Assembly: GCF_949628215.1 (NCBI RefSeq)
Contig: NC_134287.1
Coordinates: 23,133,501 to 23,197,500 of the forward strand
DNA length: 64,000 bases
Origin: Phalacrocorax aristotelis
Taxonomy: Eukaryota; Chordata; Aves; Suliformes; Phalacrocoracidae
Direction: 5' to 3'
Below, in pieces: positions 12,401 through 22,612 of this stretch. Both the position numbers and the translations under genes were made by a program. Within the stretch, counting starts at the first letter, position 1, and each line of letters begins with the position of its first letter. Under the pieces are notes generated by a model. That model ran no database searches. It saw only the letters and a program-made list of their open reading frames with translations, and was not told the DNA's origin.

Positions 12401-14645
12401 AGTAAAGAATTATACTTCAGTAATAAGCAAAACCCTTTTATAATGCAGAAGGAATATGAAAGAGCTCCAAAACTGTTTACGTACTCCAAAGAGGAGTAGC
12501 AGTCCATCAAAAGACTGTTCCATTGCAGCTTCTTCTCACGCAGTGGTGAGAACTTGTGCCTGCTGGGAGTCACCCACGTGCGAACCTTTCACTTAGGTGG
12601 GGGTGTCCAGGTCCGGCGGAGTCCTAGCAGTCACCGTGTCTCACTCAGCTGTCACTCAGCACTCAGCTGTCGCCGAGTGAACCGATCACATAAAGGCCGT
12701 GGATTTTATAGCCTCATTTTTTGCAGTGTTTGCACCACTTTACAGGACATGTACTTCTGGAAGAAAGAAATTCTGATTTTATTCAACGCATCTTTTGGCC
12801 TCACAACCAAAGCGATCTAACACACTGAAAGCACAGCCTCCCTGCTGTACGTAACAGGGCAACCAAGCCGTACGTAGCGCAAAGCATCTGTCCCTACGCC
12901 AGGAAATCATGACGCTGTTCTAAAATTACCCGCATCCCTCCCATTCCACAACATCGCGCACAGCACAACGCGAGCTGCACCCTCCCAAAATGGAGCTCGT
13001 CCCTCGAGGTAGGTATGATTCGCGTATGACGTCACCCTGGCATTTAGGAGTGGACTCCCCACAGTCCCATACCATGGGCTCCTGGTGCTCTGGGAGGGTC
13101 TCTCTGCTCCCGCAGGGTGGCACGCAGCTGCAGTTCAGGATGGGTTTGGTTGCCTTTACTGTTTCCATGAGCAATCTGCTCTTTGGTTTCCCAAAAACAC
13201 ATCTGAGAGTCTTGGCGTTACTTAGGAGATCCATTCCTTAATCAGTACCCGCAGGTGCCCAGCAGCGTGGTGGCTGGCTTGCAAGAGGTCTCTGGTTAGC
13301 TGCAGTGTCAGGTACGTCTACGCAAACGGCTGTGTGCTCACCGTTACCAGGGGAACTCTGCTGTCTGTAATGGTCTGCTAATATTTTAATAGTGGATAAT
13401 TACCACCCAAAAAGGAATGCATCGCTGGATGGCAGTTGGGGAACTGCGGGATTTGAGGAGCTCAAGTTCATTCACCAAAACTGAGTGACTTCCAGCTTCA
13501 CAGCATGCCATTAATACGTGGTGCCTCGTGTGTTTTGCAGAGTGCAGGCTTCAAACAGTGGAAAGATGTAATTCTATTAGCTTAATTGATTTCATTTTTG
13601 TTAAAGTTGTTTTTTAAAAGATACGTGGAATGGACTGTCAGGAGCCAAAGCCTGCAGAGATCCACTTCACTGTGAGCTTCTGTGTATGAAATGTGCATAA
13701 ACCTGGGCATGATGATCTTAACTTATTTTGGAACCCCCAAGGTTACTGTGTTTTGAATATGACTGTACTGTATTCCGTAGCATTCATAGCATACTGAATA
13801 GCAAAAGAAATAATGTTTTAAAATCTCTGGTTGTATTTCTAAAAAGCAGAATATTTTCATGAAGACTTGTAAGAGCTTTACTGAATTTCCATCGACTTTC
13901 AAGGTTATTACAATTTTGTGAAATATCTAAGTGAATGAATATGACTCTTAATATGGTAAAAAGTGTATTTACGTAGCAATATTGAGTTGAGACTAATAAC
14001 AAATCTATTTATTAGTAATAAGTTTAGTAGTACATGTAGTTACTCTTTATTACTTTCAAAATCTGTTGAGCTTGAATGCTTCCAGCCCTTTTATAATCGA
14101 TAGCTTCTTCATTCCTATAAACTGACCTATGCATGTATTTGCACTAATGGGGTTAAAAAACCCTGTTTGCATTTCAGCTATTTTAAAACATACACGTATT
14201 TAAATGTTAGCATGTGCATGGGACTGGAGACGTAAATCCCAGGACATTCTTATGCTTTCACAGTTAACATGGATGGCCAAGTCAATTTAAGTGGGTACAA
14301 CTTAAGCTGTTATATGTGTACAGCTTTAGGTGCATGCAAATGGAGGCTGCAGAAGGAGCAGGTAAAACTCTGGCCCATTAGACATATGCCATACTTTCTG
14401 TTTTTAATTATTCATAATTACATATCCACTCTCTTTTTTGTTGTTGTTCTTTTAAATCCAAGGTTGAAGATCTACAGACCAAGCTTGCAACACCAGAGGA
14501 GGACTCCCTCTCCAGGAGTATCATCTCACGGCCTTCACAGGGGAGTTTCCACCTGCCTCACCAAGAATGCAAACTCAAAAGATCCTTTCCAGTAGCAAAT
14601 TCCGATCGCCTGGAATTGTTAAAGTATGAAATGTTTACTTCATAA
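309..14645 (+). CDS. LRRC27: LRRC27, leucine-rich repeat containing 27 (3' half; multi-exon)
   Basis: Exons proposed: about 309-435, 2286-2374, 9230-9360, 11181-11307 and 14463-14645. In order they resemble the C-terminal coiled-coil half of vertebrate LRRC27 as I remember it: an LTEFLSYDRTIQAKQAE-like block, an LQEW motif, a PKNAPYATNN-like linker, an EKKLEQRVKQH helix, then a short tail. The N-terminal leucine-rich repeats lie left of the window. The protein is poorly characterised; the segments seen are charged, Lys/Glu/Gln-rich and probably coiled coil. Splice phases agree for the last three exons (phase 2 at 9360/11181, phase 0 at 11307/14463) but not at the first two junctions, where the reading frame is broken or an exon is missing (see findings). 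PWWP2B follows on the same strand about 8 kb downstream, consistent with the human gene order. Identity is confident; the exact 5' exon ends are not. Confidence 0.82.
436..2285 (+). other. LRRC27 intron
   Basis: Non-coding stretch between two recognised exons. Several ORFs of 60-144 codons on both strands around 870-1490 overlap a moderately GC-rich patch; they have no family features and no splice context that fits the gene. I see no repeat family or RNA gene here. Confidence 0.6.
2286..2374 (+). CDS. LRRC27: LRRC27 exon carrying the LQEW motif
   Basis: A pyrimidine-rich acceptor (TTTTTCAG, AG at 2284-2285) and a donor ACG/GTATGT (GT at 2375-2376) bound an exon whose frame from 2293 reads VMLQEWRSQAKLMKEK. 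This matches the human ALQEWRERAQRMRKRK helix in register. The frame then crosses an A8 run (2336-2343). Past the run, the recognised frame leaves phase 1, whereas the next exon needs phase 0. Reading with one A fewer gives an ending in phase 0. The 5' side also mismatches the phase-0 end of the previous exon. The exon is real by similarity, but the frame is damaged, mis-assembled, or a connecting exon is missed. Confidence 0.7.
5549..5567 (+). other. G-run cluster, potential G-quadruplex
   Basis: Runs of seven, four and five G separated by T and AT. The seven-G run can supply two tracts, so a four-tract quadruplex is possible on the + strand. It lies in an LRRC27 intron, about 190 bp left of the solo LTR. 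Confidence 0.5.
5754..5758. repeat. target-site duplication, left copy (ATGTG)
   Basis: Matches 6350-6354 exactly and directly abuts the LTR terminus. Confidence 0.85.
5759..6349 (-). mobile_element. solo LTR, avian ERVL-type, minus orientation, with 5-bp target duplication
   Basis: A 591-bp element with TGTTGTGG at the left end and CATGACA at the right end, so it has TG...CA termini when read on the minus strand. Direct repeats of ATGTG sit at 5754-5758 and 6350-6354: a perfect 5-bp target-site duplication, as is usual for ERVL. The left part (window orientation) has the GTTGTGGTTCAGCC start, an AT-rich trinucleotide-like tract (5890-5955) and a GC-rich middle. The right part ends in a region I recognise from a very common neoavian LTR family. 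There is no internal retroviral sequence, so it is a solo LTR left by recombination. A second, truncated copy lies at 27299-27640 on the + strand. Confidence 0.88.
6350..6354. repeat. target-site duplication, right copy (ATGTG)
   Basis: Matches 5754-5758 exactly and directly abuts the LTR terminus. Confidence 0.85.
8578..8604. repeat. poly-C tract
   Basis: Six C, one G, then twenty consecutive C. The length is likely to be polymorphic or uncertain. The opposite strand is a G-rich quadruplex candidate. It lies in an LRRC27 intron about 630 bp before the next exon. Confidence 0.85.
9230..9360 (+). CDS. LRRC27: LRRC27 linker exon
   Basis: Acceptor TTTGCTGTAG (AG at 9228-9229) and donor ACAAG/GTGAGT (GT at 9361-9362). 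The phase-0 frame reads VPKNAPYATNNIGYYSVKEG and continues through an acidic/basic helix to DEATR. It corresponds to the human SKIPSATDLIDN-to-KEMSALQER stretch. It leaves two bases (AG), which join the first base of the next exon to make an Arg codon and continue in frame, so both exons support each other. Confidence 0.78.
9361..11180 (+). other. LRRC27 intron
   Basis: Mostly AT-rich. It contains an A22 run (9947-9968) followed by A/G-rich sequence. A 129-codon ORF at 10536-10925 has no domain I recognise and I consider it chance. Confidence 0.6.
9947..9968. repeat. poly-A run (A22)
   Basis: Twenty-two A, followed by an A-rich stretch with scattered G. I see no SINE or processed-pseudogene body attached on the left, so it is treated as a simple repeat. 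Confidence 0.8.
11181..11307 (+). CDS. LRRC27: LRRC27 conserved coiled-coil exon
   Basis: The best-conserved LRRC27 exon in the window. After an acceptor at 11179-11180 (TTTACTTAG), the frame reads SLREKKLEQRVKQHTQMMKA and ends KKAKQDIEA. This aligns with human [20 protein letters not shown]...RKAAEDLEIA as I remember it. The donor is GCA/GTGAGT (GT at 11308-11309), phase 0. It is strongly charged and predicted to be helical or coiled coil. Confidence 0.88.
11308..14462 (+). other. LRRC27 last intron
   Basis: No repeat family recognised. A GC-rich patch lies near 12040-12190 and a short CACTCAGCTGT direct repeat near 12641-12671. ORFs here (12067-12405, 12926-13241 on both strands) lack recognisable features. 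Confidence 0.55.
14463..14645 (+). CDS. LRRC27: LRRC27 terminal coding exon
   Basis: Acceptor AAATCCAAG (AG at 14461-14462). The phase-0 frame, consistent with the donor at 11307, reads VEDLQTKLATPEEDSLSRSI and continues about 40 residues to KYEMFTS and a TAA at 14643-14645. The start resembles the human IATELQDEVLKLKLG helix, but the rest of the tail does not match the human C-terminus I remember. It may be lineage-specific or an alternative last exon. An AATAAA signal lies 209 bp after the stop. Confidence 0.75.
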   Translation, partial: VEDLQTKLATPEEDSLSRSIISRPSQGSFHLPHQECKLKRSFPVANSDRLELLKYEMFTS

Positions 14646-14853
14646 GAATGAGAATTACAAAACCCTTCCCTTCTCACTTAGTCTTCCTGACTGCATTTGA
14701 CAATTTTAAACGTATAATGATAATCCATCTGCTCTGACTGTAAAATCTGTCTCACTTAGAAGATTTGTGGTACGGTGTTGTAAAGGGTTTTCTTCAGCCT
14801 CTCCGCATGTTCTTCTCAAGCACGCTTCTATAGGCTTACAAAAATCCTATGAA

Positions 14854-14859
14854 AATAAA
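14854..14859 (+). terminator. candidate LRRC27 poly(A) signal AATAAA
   Basis: Canonical hexamer 209 bp after the LRRC27 stop codon, followed within 20-40 bp by T- and G-containing sequence. Its position makes it the most likely cleavage signal for the gene. Confidence 0.6.
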
Positions 14860-17800
14860 ATTCAAAAATTGTCTTTAAGGTTTGGAGCAGCCATTTGCAA
14901 TTTTACTAAATATGAGGAAATGTGTACTCTCAGTTAACTAATTTCATGAAAAACACATCTCTGGCCTTGCACTGTATGTCCTGCTCGTATCGCACCAGTC
15001 TGGGCTTTCATCACAAACGCTGTGTTTAATGTTAGATCATAATGTTGCATTTAAAGCTACTCTTCAAATGTAGAATAACCTTATTTGCACTTTACTGTCA
15101 TGAAGGCCGCGTCCTTCTCCTGGACAAAAGGCAGCAGGCAGGAGCACTTCTCAGGGTGTCTGTGCTTTGGTTCGGAGCCCTGCTGGTGTTTGGGAGCAGC
15201 AGAGCTGCCCCATCCGCACCTGGGAGCCTTTGGTGGGGCCCCTCGGATGCCGGCTGCAGTGAGAGCGGGGGATCAGAGAGGCAAGCAAGATGTGATAACA
15301 GCTGAGCCTGAATCCCAGCAGTGTCGCTCCTTTGAGACTCATGGAACTACGCAATGCTAAGACTGGAGTGACCAGGATGGGATATCGGGAGCTTTTCCCT
15401 TCTACTACCCCGAAACCGCAGCAATGCTTTGGAGAGCGCTTTACCACAAAAGTGCAGTAGAGGAGCTGAACCAGTGCCAGTGACCTCCCGGTACCACAGG
15501 AGCCCCAGGAAGGGGGTCACGGTACCGACTTTAGCAGATGGCAGAGGTCTTCCCCCCTCCCATGCTGTCTGTGTTCTCCCTCTGTCCCCACTATCTCCCT
15601 CTTCCCCTGCCGTGGTCCTGTCATTTGTCCTCCTTGGGCAGCAGAGGTACCTCAGGTGGGTCTTGCCTCCGCTTGCTGCTCAGTCTACACGCCTTAAAAT
15701 GTTGGTAATTTTAGTCATGGGAATAAACAGTAACACCACCAACCCTCCCTGTGGGGACAGAATTGGCAGTGTATGGCAGGGAAAGACAAGTCCACAGAAG
15801 GTGGACATTTTTCTTAAGGAAAAACGTGGCGCAAGCCCACCCGATCCTGCGGAGCACGGGGTCTTTAATGGCAAAGAAGCATTAGAGCTGGCAGGGCTGG
15901 TGGCACTGCCGTCAGACCTGTCCCTGGGCTTCCCGCGCTCCATGCCACCTCGCTGGAGGCTCTGCCACCCACGAGTGCATGGCTTCGTGCCTCCTCATCT
16001 CCTACAGGTAATTAACGGGGCTCACTCAGCCGATTCTGCTGCCACACAGATGGAAAGCTCAGAGCAACTCCTTTGGGTTTGGTGCACTTTTTTGGAACAG
16101 ATACTCTTTAGCGTGATGTTAATTTGATCAACTTTTGACAAGGTTTCCTTTGAATGTCCGTAATAGGTGCGTTTATGCAGTCTGTCCGCTGTTTCCACAC
16201 ACTATGAATTGATTTATTCTGTATATTCCAAAATGGTCTGCATCTGGCCCAAGCTACGCTCAGAGTCACTGGATTTAATAAGTGACAGCCAAACCTGCCT
16301 TAATAAGTTCTGAACAGTTTTGGAGATAGATTTCCTGTAAAAGTGTATCACCATGTTTTGGAGAATGCTTAAAAAAATCCTTTTCCGTCTGAAATTAGTA
16401 CAGGTTTCTCTGTCCTTGATGACATTGGAACTTTCCTCTACGCTTGCATGTTGCGCTCACATATTTTCAAGGTTCTGCAGAAAGTCAAGGCTGCCTCAGA
16501 ACGACCGCTTGTCTTGTCCTCTAGATACTGCAATTGCAACATTTAAAAGTTTCCATAATAAATAATGCCAAATACCAATTCAGTTGAGGGTTTTTGTTTT
16601 ATTTTGCTGTTTAGATTAATGGAGAAAATAGCACGTAGTACTGTTCATGTGAGCAAACATTTATTAGGCCTTTTTGGCAAGTCTCTACTTGAAACCTGCA
16701 TTAAGCTCCAACAGTTCACGTTTTGGTCTCGGACCTCTGTGTGCAATGAGAGCTCAGCTTTAGTCAACAGCAGGGACGCTTCATTAATTCCATATGAATC
16801 TAGTACTTGAGTCTGTTCGCCAGTTCAGGTAGAGCTGTGACCCTTCCATAAAAGGTTAGTAAAAATATACATGTTACCTGTAAAGGATGGTTATAAAAGT
16901 GAGTTAGTGGCTGTGACTCATCAAAATGTATAATTTCAAAAAAACCTGGGAATGAGTGTGACCGTTCTCTGAAAGAACTGCACCGAGCGCAGAGCTGAGC
17001 AGGCGTGGGCTCACGTGCATGTGGAATGGAGTAGGGGTGAGGGTTTAGAACATGTCTTGTTCCTGATTCTAGCTCATATCGTCTGTAGTTACCAGTAAAA
17101 GCATTAATTTGTGTACAGCAACACCGTTTGGCCTACGTATAAACCTGAAGGAAACCCTGAAGAAAATATGACTAGCAGTTGTTACAGACCTACATTGTTT
17201 AAGTAATTAGCAAATGCCAGGTTAAAAAAAGGATTTTCTCTGCCTTTTATTTTTTTTTCCTTCCCTAAAAGTCACATTTAAGAAGGACTTGACTTTTGTT
17301 CTTTGCGGTTTTGACCTTCATGTCTCTGCAGTCCTAAGCAGAAATAATCCATGAAGGCTGAACTGGTGGATCCCAGGGATCTGCTGTATTTGTAGGTTTG
17401 TGGCCATTCCTAACGCATCTTTCTTGCTTTCTGTGTGAGGTGTCGCTGAACACGCTTCCAGAGGTATCAGAGAGAGATTTGTCTTGCATGCGTCTGGATC
17501 AACAACTGATGAATGAGGCGCAGTGACTGAACAGAGTATTCCAATTAATTTTGTACAAATACAAATGCGATGATCGATTTCCGTGCTGGGTTTTTTTGTA
17601 CTTTCTCATGGAAAACTGGGAACGGATGCCTCCACTCCAACAGGAGGGCTGAAATCGATTCATGCTTGTTTGTTCCATTTTCAGGAATACCAGAGCTCGG
17701 AGAGGAGAGGAAAAGAGGGAGAACCACCAAATACAAAACCCAACTGCTTTATCCTTTTGTTTTGGCGTGCTTTACAGGCAGAGCACAGCAGGTCTGGCAG

Positions 17801-20800
17801 TGACAGTGCCCAGCACGGGTGCAGTTTGGCTGTACCAATAACCTTTCTGCCTCTGATTCAGTCCTACAAATAACGTTAATTTGTGCAGATATCTGTAAGG
17901 ATTTAACAAGCCAGATCACACCTAGATCCGCAGCTGAATGTCACTTTGAGACCGTAGGTGAATCAGCTGCTCCTGGGTGTTTGTTAAGGCCCAGGGCTTG
18001 GAGCTCATCCCAACCAGTTTCAGTTCTGTGGTCTCACTGTCACTTTCGTATGGCTTTCAGGTGCTGCGGGGACTTTCACCGGTTAAAATCTCAGTGTCTG
18101 CGTGGAAGAAAAGGTTTAAAGCACTAAAATTTCTGAGTCGAGCTTTCCCAGTTAAGAGCTACTCTGCTCTCTTGTGTGCGTGCCACGGGTGGCGGCCGCC
18201 CTCGGTGCCGGGTGACGCGCAGCAGCTGCTGGTGGCCGGGGTCATGGCGTGGCGGTGGAAAGGCCCGGCTGCCATCGCTCGGTCGGAGCCCTGCGAGGGG
18301 TGGCAGAGGCCAGGCGCTGCCGGTGGGGTGCAGATGGTTGCGGGGCTGCAGAGGGGCGAGTGCCAGGGCTGCGCCTGTGTCAGCGTCGCGGCTGGCGGCA
18401 TGTGGGTTTGCTGCGCTGCGGCTGCACCGACGAGCGGCCCTGGCACCACGCGCTCCGCAGGGAGCAGCGCGGACATACCCAGAGGGGTTTTCAGTGCCCA
18501 GCCTGGGCCTCCCACATTAGCCCAGTGCCAGCCCGGCTGAGTTCAGGCTGCCGTGCGCAGCCCCCACCCCGGGAGGCATTTCTGCCTCGCCGCCAGTAAC
18601 GGGAGCGCAGCACACAACACCCCAGTGCACGCACTTGCGGCTGCGCCGGCTTGGGCTCCGCCAGCCCAGGCTCTGCGCCACCTGCGAGGAGCTCGGCCCT
18701 CTCCAAGCACCGTGCGGGCCTGGAAGCAGCGTGGCAGGGCTGGCTCTGCACCACGCCTGCACCCACCCACCCAGACCTGCACCCCATCCTGGTTCATCTA
18801 CAGCCCAGACAAACCAGCCCTGCAGAGTGAGCCTCGCCGTGCCACGCCTGCCGCAGGAGCGTTACTGCTTCTGGAGCCCTTAGTCCAGATTTCCCTGTGT
18901 CTTTTCCGTACTGTGAACGGCTCCAGCTCACTCTCCAAAGTCCATGTGGGAAATCAGGTGTTTTGGTTTCAAAGAAACCAGTTTCTGTGATGCTACCGAG
19001 ACATCATCAAAAGGTTTGATAGATGTCTCTGTGCTAGGGAGGGATAACAACATCCCCGTTTGGCAAACGGCTTACTGGGGCAGAGAGGGAGTTAAGCCAA
19101 AACTAATGAAGTAATTTATTCTTGGGGACGTCAAACCAATGCAACCAAGACCAATGTCCTTGAAGCAAACGGCCAGAAAGAAAAAAAAATCAGCACAGAC
19201 CACTACATTAGGCAAAGTTAACAGAAAGAAGGCTTACACTGGCAAGCGTTTCATGAGCCTAATTTTCAAGGATTTCAAAGCCACACAACAAGGTAGGAAA
19301 ATGCGACTACATTTTGTATCCAAAGGAACAGAGACATCATCTGAACCTGCTACGCAGCCTCACAAAACATGCTTAAATGTTTCCTTTATGAATGGCGAAA
19401 AGTATGCAGAAATCAAGTGTTAGGAGAAATGGTTTCTCTACTCCCTCATATTTCAAAAGCAATGAAAGTGGTATTTCAGTGCTTGACTTTTGATTATTTC
19501 TCAGAGGATGTGCAAGCTTGTTGCATGGTCATTGCAGTGAATAAGCGGCAGAAAATCTACCCAGAAACAAAAGTGGAATCAATTGAATTACTTCACAGCA
19601 GTGAAGTGACAGAAGTAATATCAGAGGCAGGTGAAGTAAATAAGACTTAAGTTGCTATCTAACCTTAAAATCTGAAGGATGCTTTAGTACCTTGGGAGAA
19701 GTGTATTACAGATCTTACCTGACTCTGCTGAAGTCACCTGAAGTTTCCTCAATGATTTGAAGCGGACAGGATTTCTCCCCATATTTCCATATTCCACAGA
19801 ACAATTGTGTCTTAGGGCCATTGTAGTGTTTCTGACGTGTGCAAACAAGCTGGGAAAAAATACCGTGAGTTGGCACAGAATATCACCAGAGTATTTTGCG
19901 CGTCGCTGGCATACTCGTGATACACGTACTTGCTTTGGACTGCCGGCCAGCAGGCGCAAAGGCCAGTTCAGTACTTCCAGTTCCTGAGGTCTGTTTGTTG
20001 CCGATGCAACTCTGAGCAGATATCGACAGAGGAACAACTCTGAGCTACCTCCGAGACGGGAGCGTGAACGTAGCTCAGAGCAGTTGTTGCCTTCACATCA
20101 TTCGCATCCAAAACGTACCACAGCTGAGCCAGGCCTGAGGATTTCAGCTTTTGTTCGTACCGTAGTATGTCTCGGAAAGTAAAAAGGCTGTTTCAGATGT
20201 ATCTGGCGTTAGCAGGCGTTTGGCAGAGGAGGCCCTCCCGGTGCTCTGGTAGTGCTGGGTTAGCACTTGCACAAACTGAGGTGTGAGTAGCAGCCAGTCG
20301 CGGGGTGAATCGCAGGAGCTGGGGAAGGTGGGCTCCCCTGCTGGGAAGTCTGGCCGCAGAGAGGGCAGATTCCCACCGGTAACAGCGGCCGAGTGCTGGC
20401 ATCCTTTGGCACCTGTAAGGCCCACGACTGACGTGTCTGCGCTCACTGCGTGGAGATTGCGAGAGCCCGGAGCGGGGGGCAGCAGGAACCCAACGTCATT
20501 TCCGTAGCTCACTTTCCTCAACACGGGTTGTCATAACCTGTGGGTGTTTCTTGTGACTGTGTTTTGATTTCTATTCTAAAACACAAAAATGCAGCGCCAT
20601 GTAGCTCGATGCGCAGTCCATTTTGACAGAGGCCACTTGTTTTTCTGTTAGTAGTGTCAGTAAAAGGCCCTGCAGGCTCTTAGAATCGGACCCCCAAAGC
20701 AATAAAAATCCACCTAAGAGATGCCTTAATACATACGTCTTAGATTTTTCAGACTTTCTATGAGCTTTTAAATTCATGTACAAGCATTTTCTTAGAGGCA

Positions 20801-21449
20801 TGAGAAGCTGCAGAGGACCTGGCCTCCCGAGGTCCCTCGCACCTGGAATTGCCCTGTCCTTCAAAGGCGGTGACGCCCACCGTTGCCATCCGGACAAGCG
20901 GTTCGGGGTTTCCAGAGGGAACTGTGATGCCACCTCTGGACCATGAACCTCAGCTCCACTGCTTCCCCACCGGTTGCTGTGTAACGCTCCGTTTGGGGCC
21001 ATTCTCCCCAAAAATGTGCATTCTTGTAGGCGTTGTTAGTTACAGATAACTGTACCCTTAATCTGTAACATGTGCAAGTATTTCCAGCGTGAGCAAACAT
21101 CCTTGATTTTGTGTATTCTAAACAAACTGTGATCGAGTTTAAGCGGCATAGCCAAGGATCAGCTGGTGCTGGAAAAGCCCCTCTGCAGCGGTGCTGCTCT
21201 GCTCCGGAGGACTTTGCTTGGCCTCCCTTGGAAATTTTACTTCTTGTTGCGTCGATTCAGTCAACAGTGACACAGCACCGGCACAGCAGCGTTGCACCTG
21301 GAGGGCCATGCGTGCGCTCTGGGCGTCCTGGTGCTGCCTCATGCTTGGTAGCGCGGCCTTCAAGGCGTGGGGCATGAGCCGGGCCCGGTGTAGTGCCGGC
21401 TGTCGAGGCCAGCCCTCCGCCCTTCCCTTCCTCAAGCCCATCATCGGGT
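14860..21449. other. intergenic spacer between LRRC27 and PWWP2B
   Basis: No conserved exon recognised on either strand. It contains a GC/CpG-rich block at about 18176-18680, listed separately. ORFs of up to 232 codons (15429-16127, 17977-18540, 19139-19423) have no domain or conserved motif I can name and overlap other ORFs in several frames, as expected of chance ORFs in GC-rich sequence. Confidence 0.55.
18176..18680. promoter_or_regulatory. CpG-rich block, orphan CpG island candidate
   Basis: A dense GC segment with frequent CpG dinucleotides in otherwise AT-leaning spacer, 3.8 kb upstream of the PWWP2B promoter island. No exon recognised. It could be an alternative PWWP2B promoter, a non-coding RNA promoter, or simply GC-rich avian spacer. 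Confidence 0.35.
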
Positions 21450-21998
21450 GAGGGGGGGGGATTGTCCCGCTCTGCCCCGTGCTGGGGCGGCCTCACCCCG
21501 AGTGCTGTGGGCAGCGTTGGGTGCCGCAGGAAATTGAGGGTATAAAGGTACCGGAGAGTGTCCAGAGGAGGCCACGGAGCTGGGGAAGGGTTAGAGGGGA
21601 AACCGTACGAGGAGCGGCTGAAGTCCCTGGGTTTGTTCAGCTGGAGCAGAGGAGGCCGAGGGCAGCCTCATGGCGCTCTGCAGCTCCCTCCCGAGGGGAG
21701 GAGGAGGGGCAGGGCTGGTCTCTGCTCTCTGGTGACCAACGCCAGGCCCTGAGGGAACGGCAGGGCGATGTGCCAGGGAGGGTCAGGCTGGGCATTAGGG
21801 AAAGGCTCTTGCCCCAGAGGGTGGTGGAGCCCTGGCACAGGCTCCCCAGGGAGGCACCACGACACCAAGGCTGGCGATATTCCAGAAGCACTTGGACAAG
21901 GCCCTCAGAGACACGGTGTGAATTTGGGGTGTCCTGAGCAGGGACGGGAGTGGGGCTCCATGATCCCTGCGGGTCCCTTCCAGCTCAGGACCTCTGCG
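21450..21998 (+). mobile_element. CR1 LINE, 5'-truncated 3' end
   Basis: I recognise the 3' terminal region of chicken-repeat-1 LINEs in order: ATTGTCCCGCTCTGCCCC, the GAGGAGCGGCTGAAGTCCCT block, TTTGTTCAGCTGGAGCAGAG, CCTCATGGCGCTCTGCAGCT, and GGTGGAGCCCTGGCACAGGC, ending near GGGTCCCTTCCAGCTCAGGA. The usual 3' octamer repeats (ATTCTATG-type) are not visible, so the end is eroded. The fragment is diverged, hence old. It stops about 90 bp before the PWWP2B CpG island. Confidence 0.9.
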
Positions 21999-22195
21999 CC
22001 GGCCCGAACTGCCCTGCGTGACGACGCACTCCACCAGGGCGTCATCACGTCATTCTGACGGCAAATTACGAGCGCGGGTTACCGATTTGTCACGGGGGCT
22101 CCGGGCGGGCGAAGGGCGCAGCCGGGGCCAACGAGGCCGCGGCAGGAGCGCGGCGCGGCCGCCAGGGGGCAGCCGCCAGGAGGAGGGCGGGGTCG

Positions 22196-22219
22196 CCCCG
22201 CCCCGCCCCGCCCCGCCCC
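22196..22219. promoter_or_regulatory. tandem GC boxes
   Basis: Consecutive CCCCG units form overlapping CCGCCCC sites, the known binding consensus of Sp1/KLF proteins. They sit about 220 bp upstream of the PWWP2B start codon. Confidence 0.6.
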
Positions 22220-22287
22220 TCGCGCGCGGCAGCCCCGCCCGGCGGAGCAGGGGGCGCTGGGCCGCCCGCAGCGCGGGGGCGGCGCCC

Positions 22288-22295
22288 TGACGTCA
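22288..22295. promoter_or_regulatory. palindromic CRE (TGACGTCA)
   Basis: A perfect 8-bp cAMP response element, the CREB/ATF consensus, about 140 bp upstream of the PWWP2B ATG inside the CpG island. Sites of this kind near a start site are often functional; binding here is inferred. Confidence 0.6.
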
Positions 22296-22412
22296 CGGCC
22301 CTACGGCAGCGGCGGCCCGGGGCGCCCGCACCGTGAGGTCATCGCGCGGCGCGGCGCGGCGCGGCCCGGCCCGGCCCCAGCGGCCGCCGCCGGCGGGGGA
22401 GGGGCGCGGCGG

Positions 22413-22463
22413 GGCGGCGGCGGCGGCGGCGGCAGCATGGCCGAGGCGGCGGCGGCGGCGGCG
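22413..22463 (+). repeat. GGC/GCG trinucleotide tracts flanking the PWWP2B start codon
   Basis: Seven GGC units at 22413-22433 in the 5'UTR and six GCG units at 22446-22463 coding for alanine, separated by the start codon. Such tracts vary in length between individuals and are hard to sequence, so the exact alanine count is uncertain. Confidence 0.85.
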
Positions 22464-22612
22464 GAGGAGGAGGCGGGGGCGCCGTCGCCGTCGCCGCGGG
22501 TGGGCGCGTGGCTGCCGGTGCTGGTGGAGCAGATGGTGAACGACACGCTGGTGGTCACGCTGAGCTGCGGGGAGCGCCGCTTCACCGGCGTCCTGCTCGA
22601 CTGCACCAAGAA
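22437..22612 (+). CDS. PWWP2B: PWWP2B coding exon 1
   Basis: Encodes residues 1-58 and two bases of codon 59. The N-terminus is six Ala and three Glu codons after MAE, then the conserved family block ending LLDCTKK. The donor is AAGAA/GTACGG (GT at 22613-22614). The last two bases AA join the first base of exon 2 to make a Lys codon, matching the human CTKK/SGLF junction. Reading through the donor gives only low-complexity Gly/Pro/Arg text, so the longer 285-codon ORF is not the protein. Confidence 0.95.

Noticed and set aside
15429-16127. 232-codon ORF in the intergenic spacer
   Set aside because: No recognisable domain, no splice or promoter context, and overlapping ORFs in other frames.
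17977-18799. Cluster of overlapping ORFs on both strands
   Set aside because: Typical of a CpG-rich block with few stops; nothing resembles a known protein.
19139-19423. 94-codon Lys-rich ORF
   Set aside because: Its composition looks gene-like, but there is no recognised family, no splice signal that fits, and no conservation evidence available.
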